Below, in pieces: positions 63,887 to 64,000 of a DNA stretch of 64,000 nt. Source of the stretch: an uncultured Collinsella sp. (GTDB lineage: Bacteria; Actinomycetota; Coriobacteriia; Coriobacteriales; Coriobacteriaceae); assembly GCA_902488525.1 (NCBI GenBank), contig CABTWP010000001.1:1-64000 (forward strand), in the 5' to 3' direction. The translations under genes were made by a program, and so were the position numbers. How positions within the stretch are numbered: position 1 is the stretch's first letter; the number at the start of each line of letters is the position of its first letter. The notes under the pieces were generated by a model. The model did no database searches. It was given only the letters and a program-made list of their open reading frames with translations, and had not been told where the DNA came from.

Positions 63887-64000
63887 CTTACGTTCGATGG
63901 TGCCCCGTCTGCATAGATTCTAGAACCGAGATCTGCGCCGTTGGGACCGTCGTGCTGCTCAGGATACCACGGGCGGCGTAGCAACACCTTTTCTCGAGAA
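63887..64000 (-). other. Unassigned stretch at the right edge
   Basis: About 115 nt before the terminator show partial pairing potential (for example GCAGATCT with AGAATCTATGC). No reading frame resembles a known protein. It could be the 5' leader of the ATPase or the 3' end of a gene outside the window. I compared it from memory with the yybP-ykoY, NiCo and M-box riboswitches and saw no clear match. Confidence 0.3.

Noticed and set aside
63887..64000. yybP-ykoY, NiCo or M-box riboswitch
   Set aside because: From memory of the consensus sequences, none of the conserved blocks is present, and the 5' half lies outside the window.

Overview
The window is a chromosomal segment of a high-GC, anaerobic, fermentative actinobacterium, most likely a member of the class Coriobacteriia and close to Collinsella. 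The evidence is the actinobacterial integration host factor (mihF) next to gmk and rpoZ, a C+ type L28, a tetrameric glycyl-tRNA synthetase (glyQ plus glyS, unusual for Actinobacteria), an NAD-linked dihydroorotate dehydrogenase (pyrD plus pyrK), AdhE, and pyruvate phosphate dikinase with its DUF299 regulator. Taxonomy is inferred from gene content and cannot be proven without a search. About 60 protein genes are visible, 56 of them on the minus strand. I found no tRNA, rRNA, CRISPR array, prophage or intact insertion sequence.

Layout from left to right: comEC (cut by the window edge) and comEA; thiI-rpoZ-gmk-mihF; the pyrimidine operon pyrR-pyrB-pyrC-pyrK-pyrD-pyrF behind a three-hairpin attenuator; divergent rpmB; a degenerate REP-type transposase scar; adhE and an aminoglycoside-phosphotransferase-like kinase (plus strand); the translation, lipid and isoprenoid block rpsB-tsf-pyrH-frr-uppS-cdsA-dxr-rseP-ispG-proS; the DNA-processing block yraN-comM-dprA-trmFO-xerC; rplS-rnhB; ppdK; glyQ-glyS-PDRP; rpsP-khpA-rimM-trmD-lepB; dinB (plus strand); rplU-rpmA-obgE-nadD-yqeK-rsfS; a radical SAM protein plus DUF2344 partner; the elongasome cluster mreB-mreC-mreD-mrdA-rodA; a TPR membrane protein, a cyclophilin, a zinc-ribbon membrane protein, and a P-type ATPase whose upstream region runs off the right edge.

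Most genes are housekeeping and overlap or abut in operons. Many use TTG or GTG starts with strong Shine-Dalgarno sequences. The least ordinary material is regulatory. A 20-bp motif with an 11-bp direct repeat lies 72-76 nt upstream of both competence-related operons (comEA-comEC and yraN-comM-dprA). A perfect 35-bp-arm palindrome separates PDRP from ppdK. A 17-bp inverted repeat frames a dead REP-type transposase. The pyr leader shows three mutually exclusive hairpins and an overlapping leader ORF. xerC appears to start at an ATA codon, and dinB looks leaderless. The rseP protease carries a winged-helix-like insertion.
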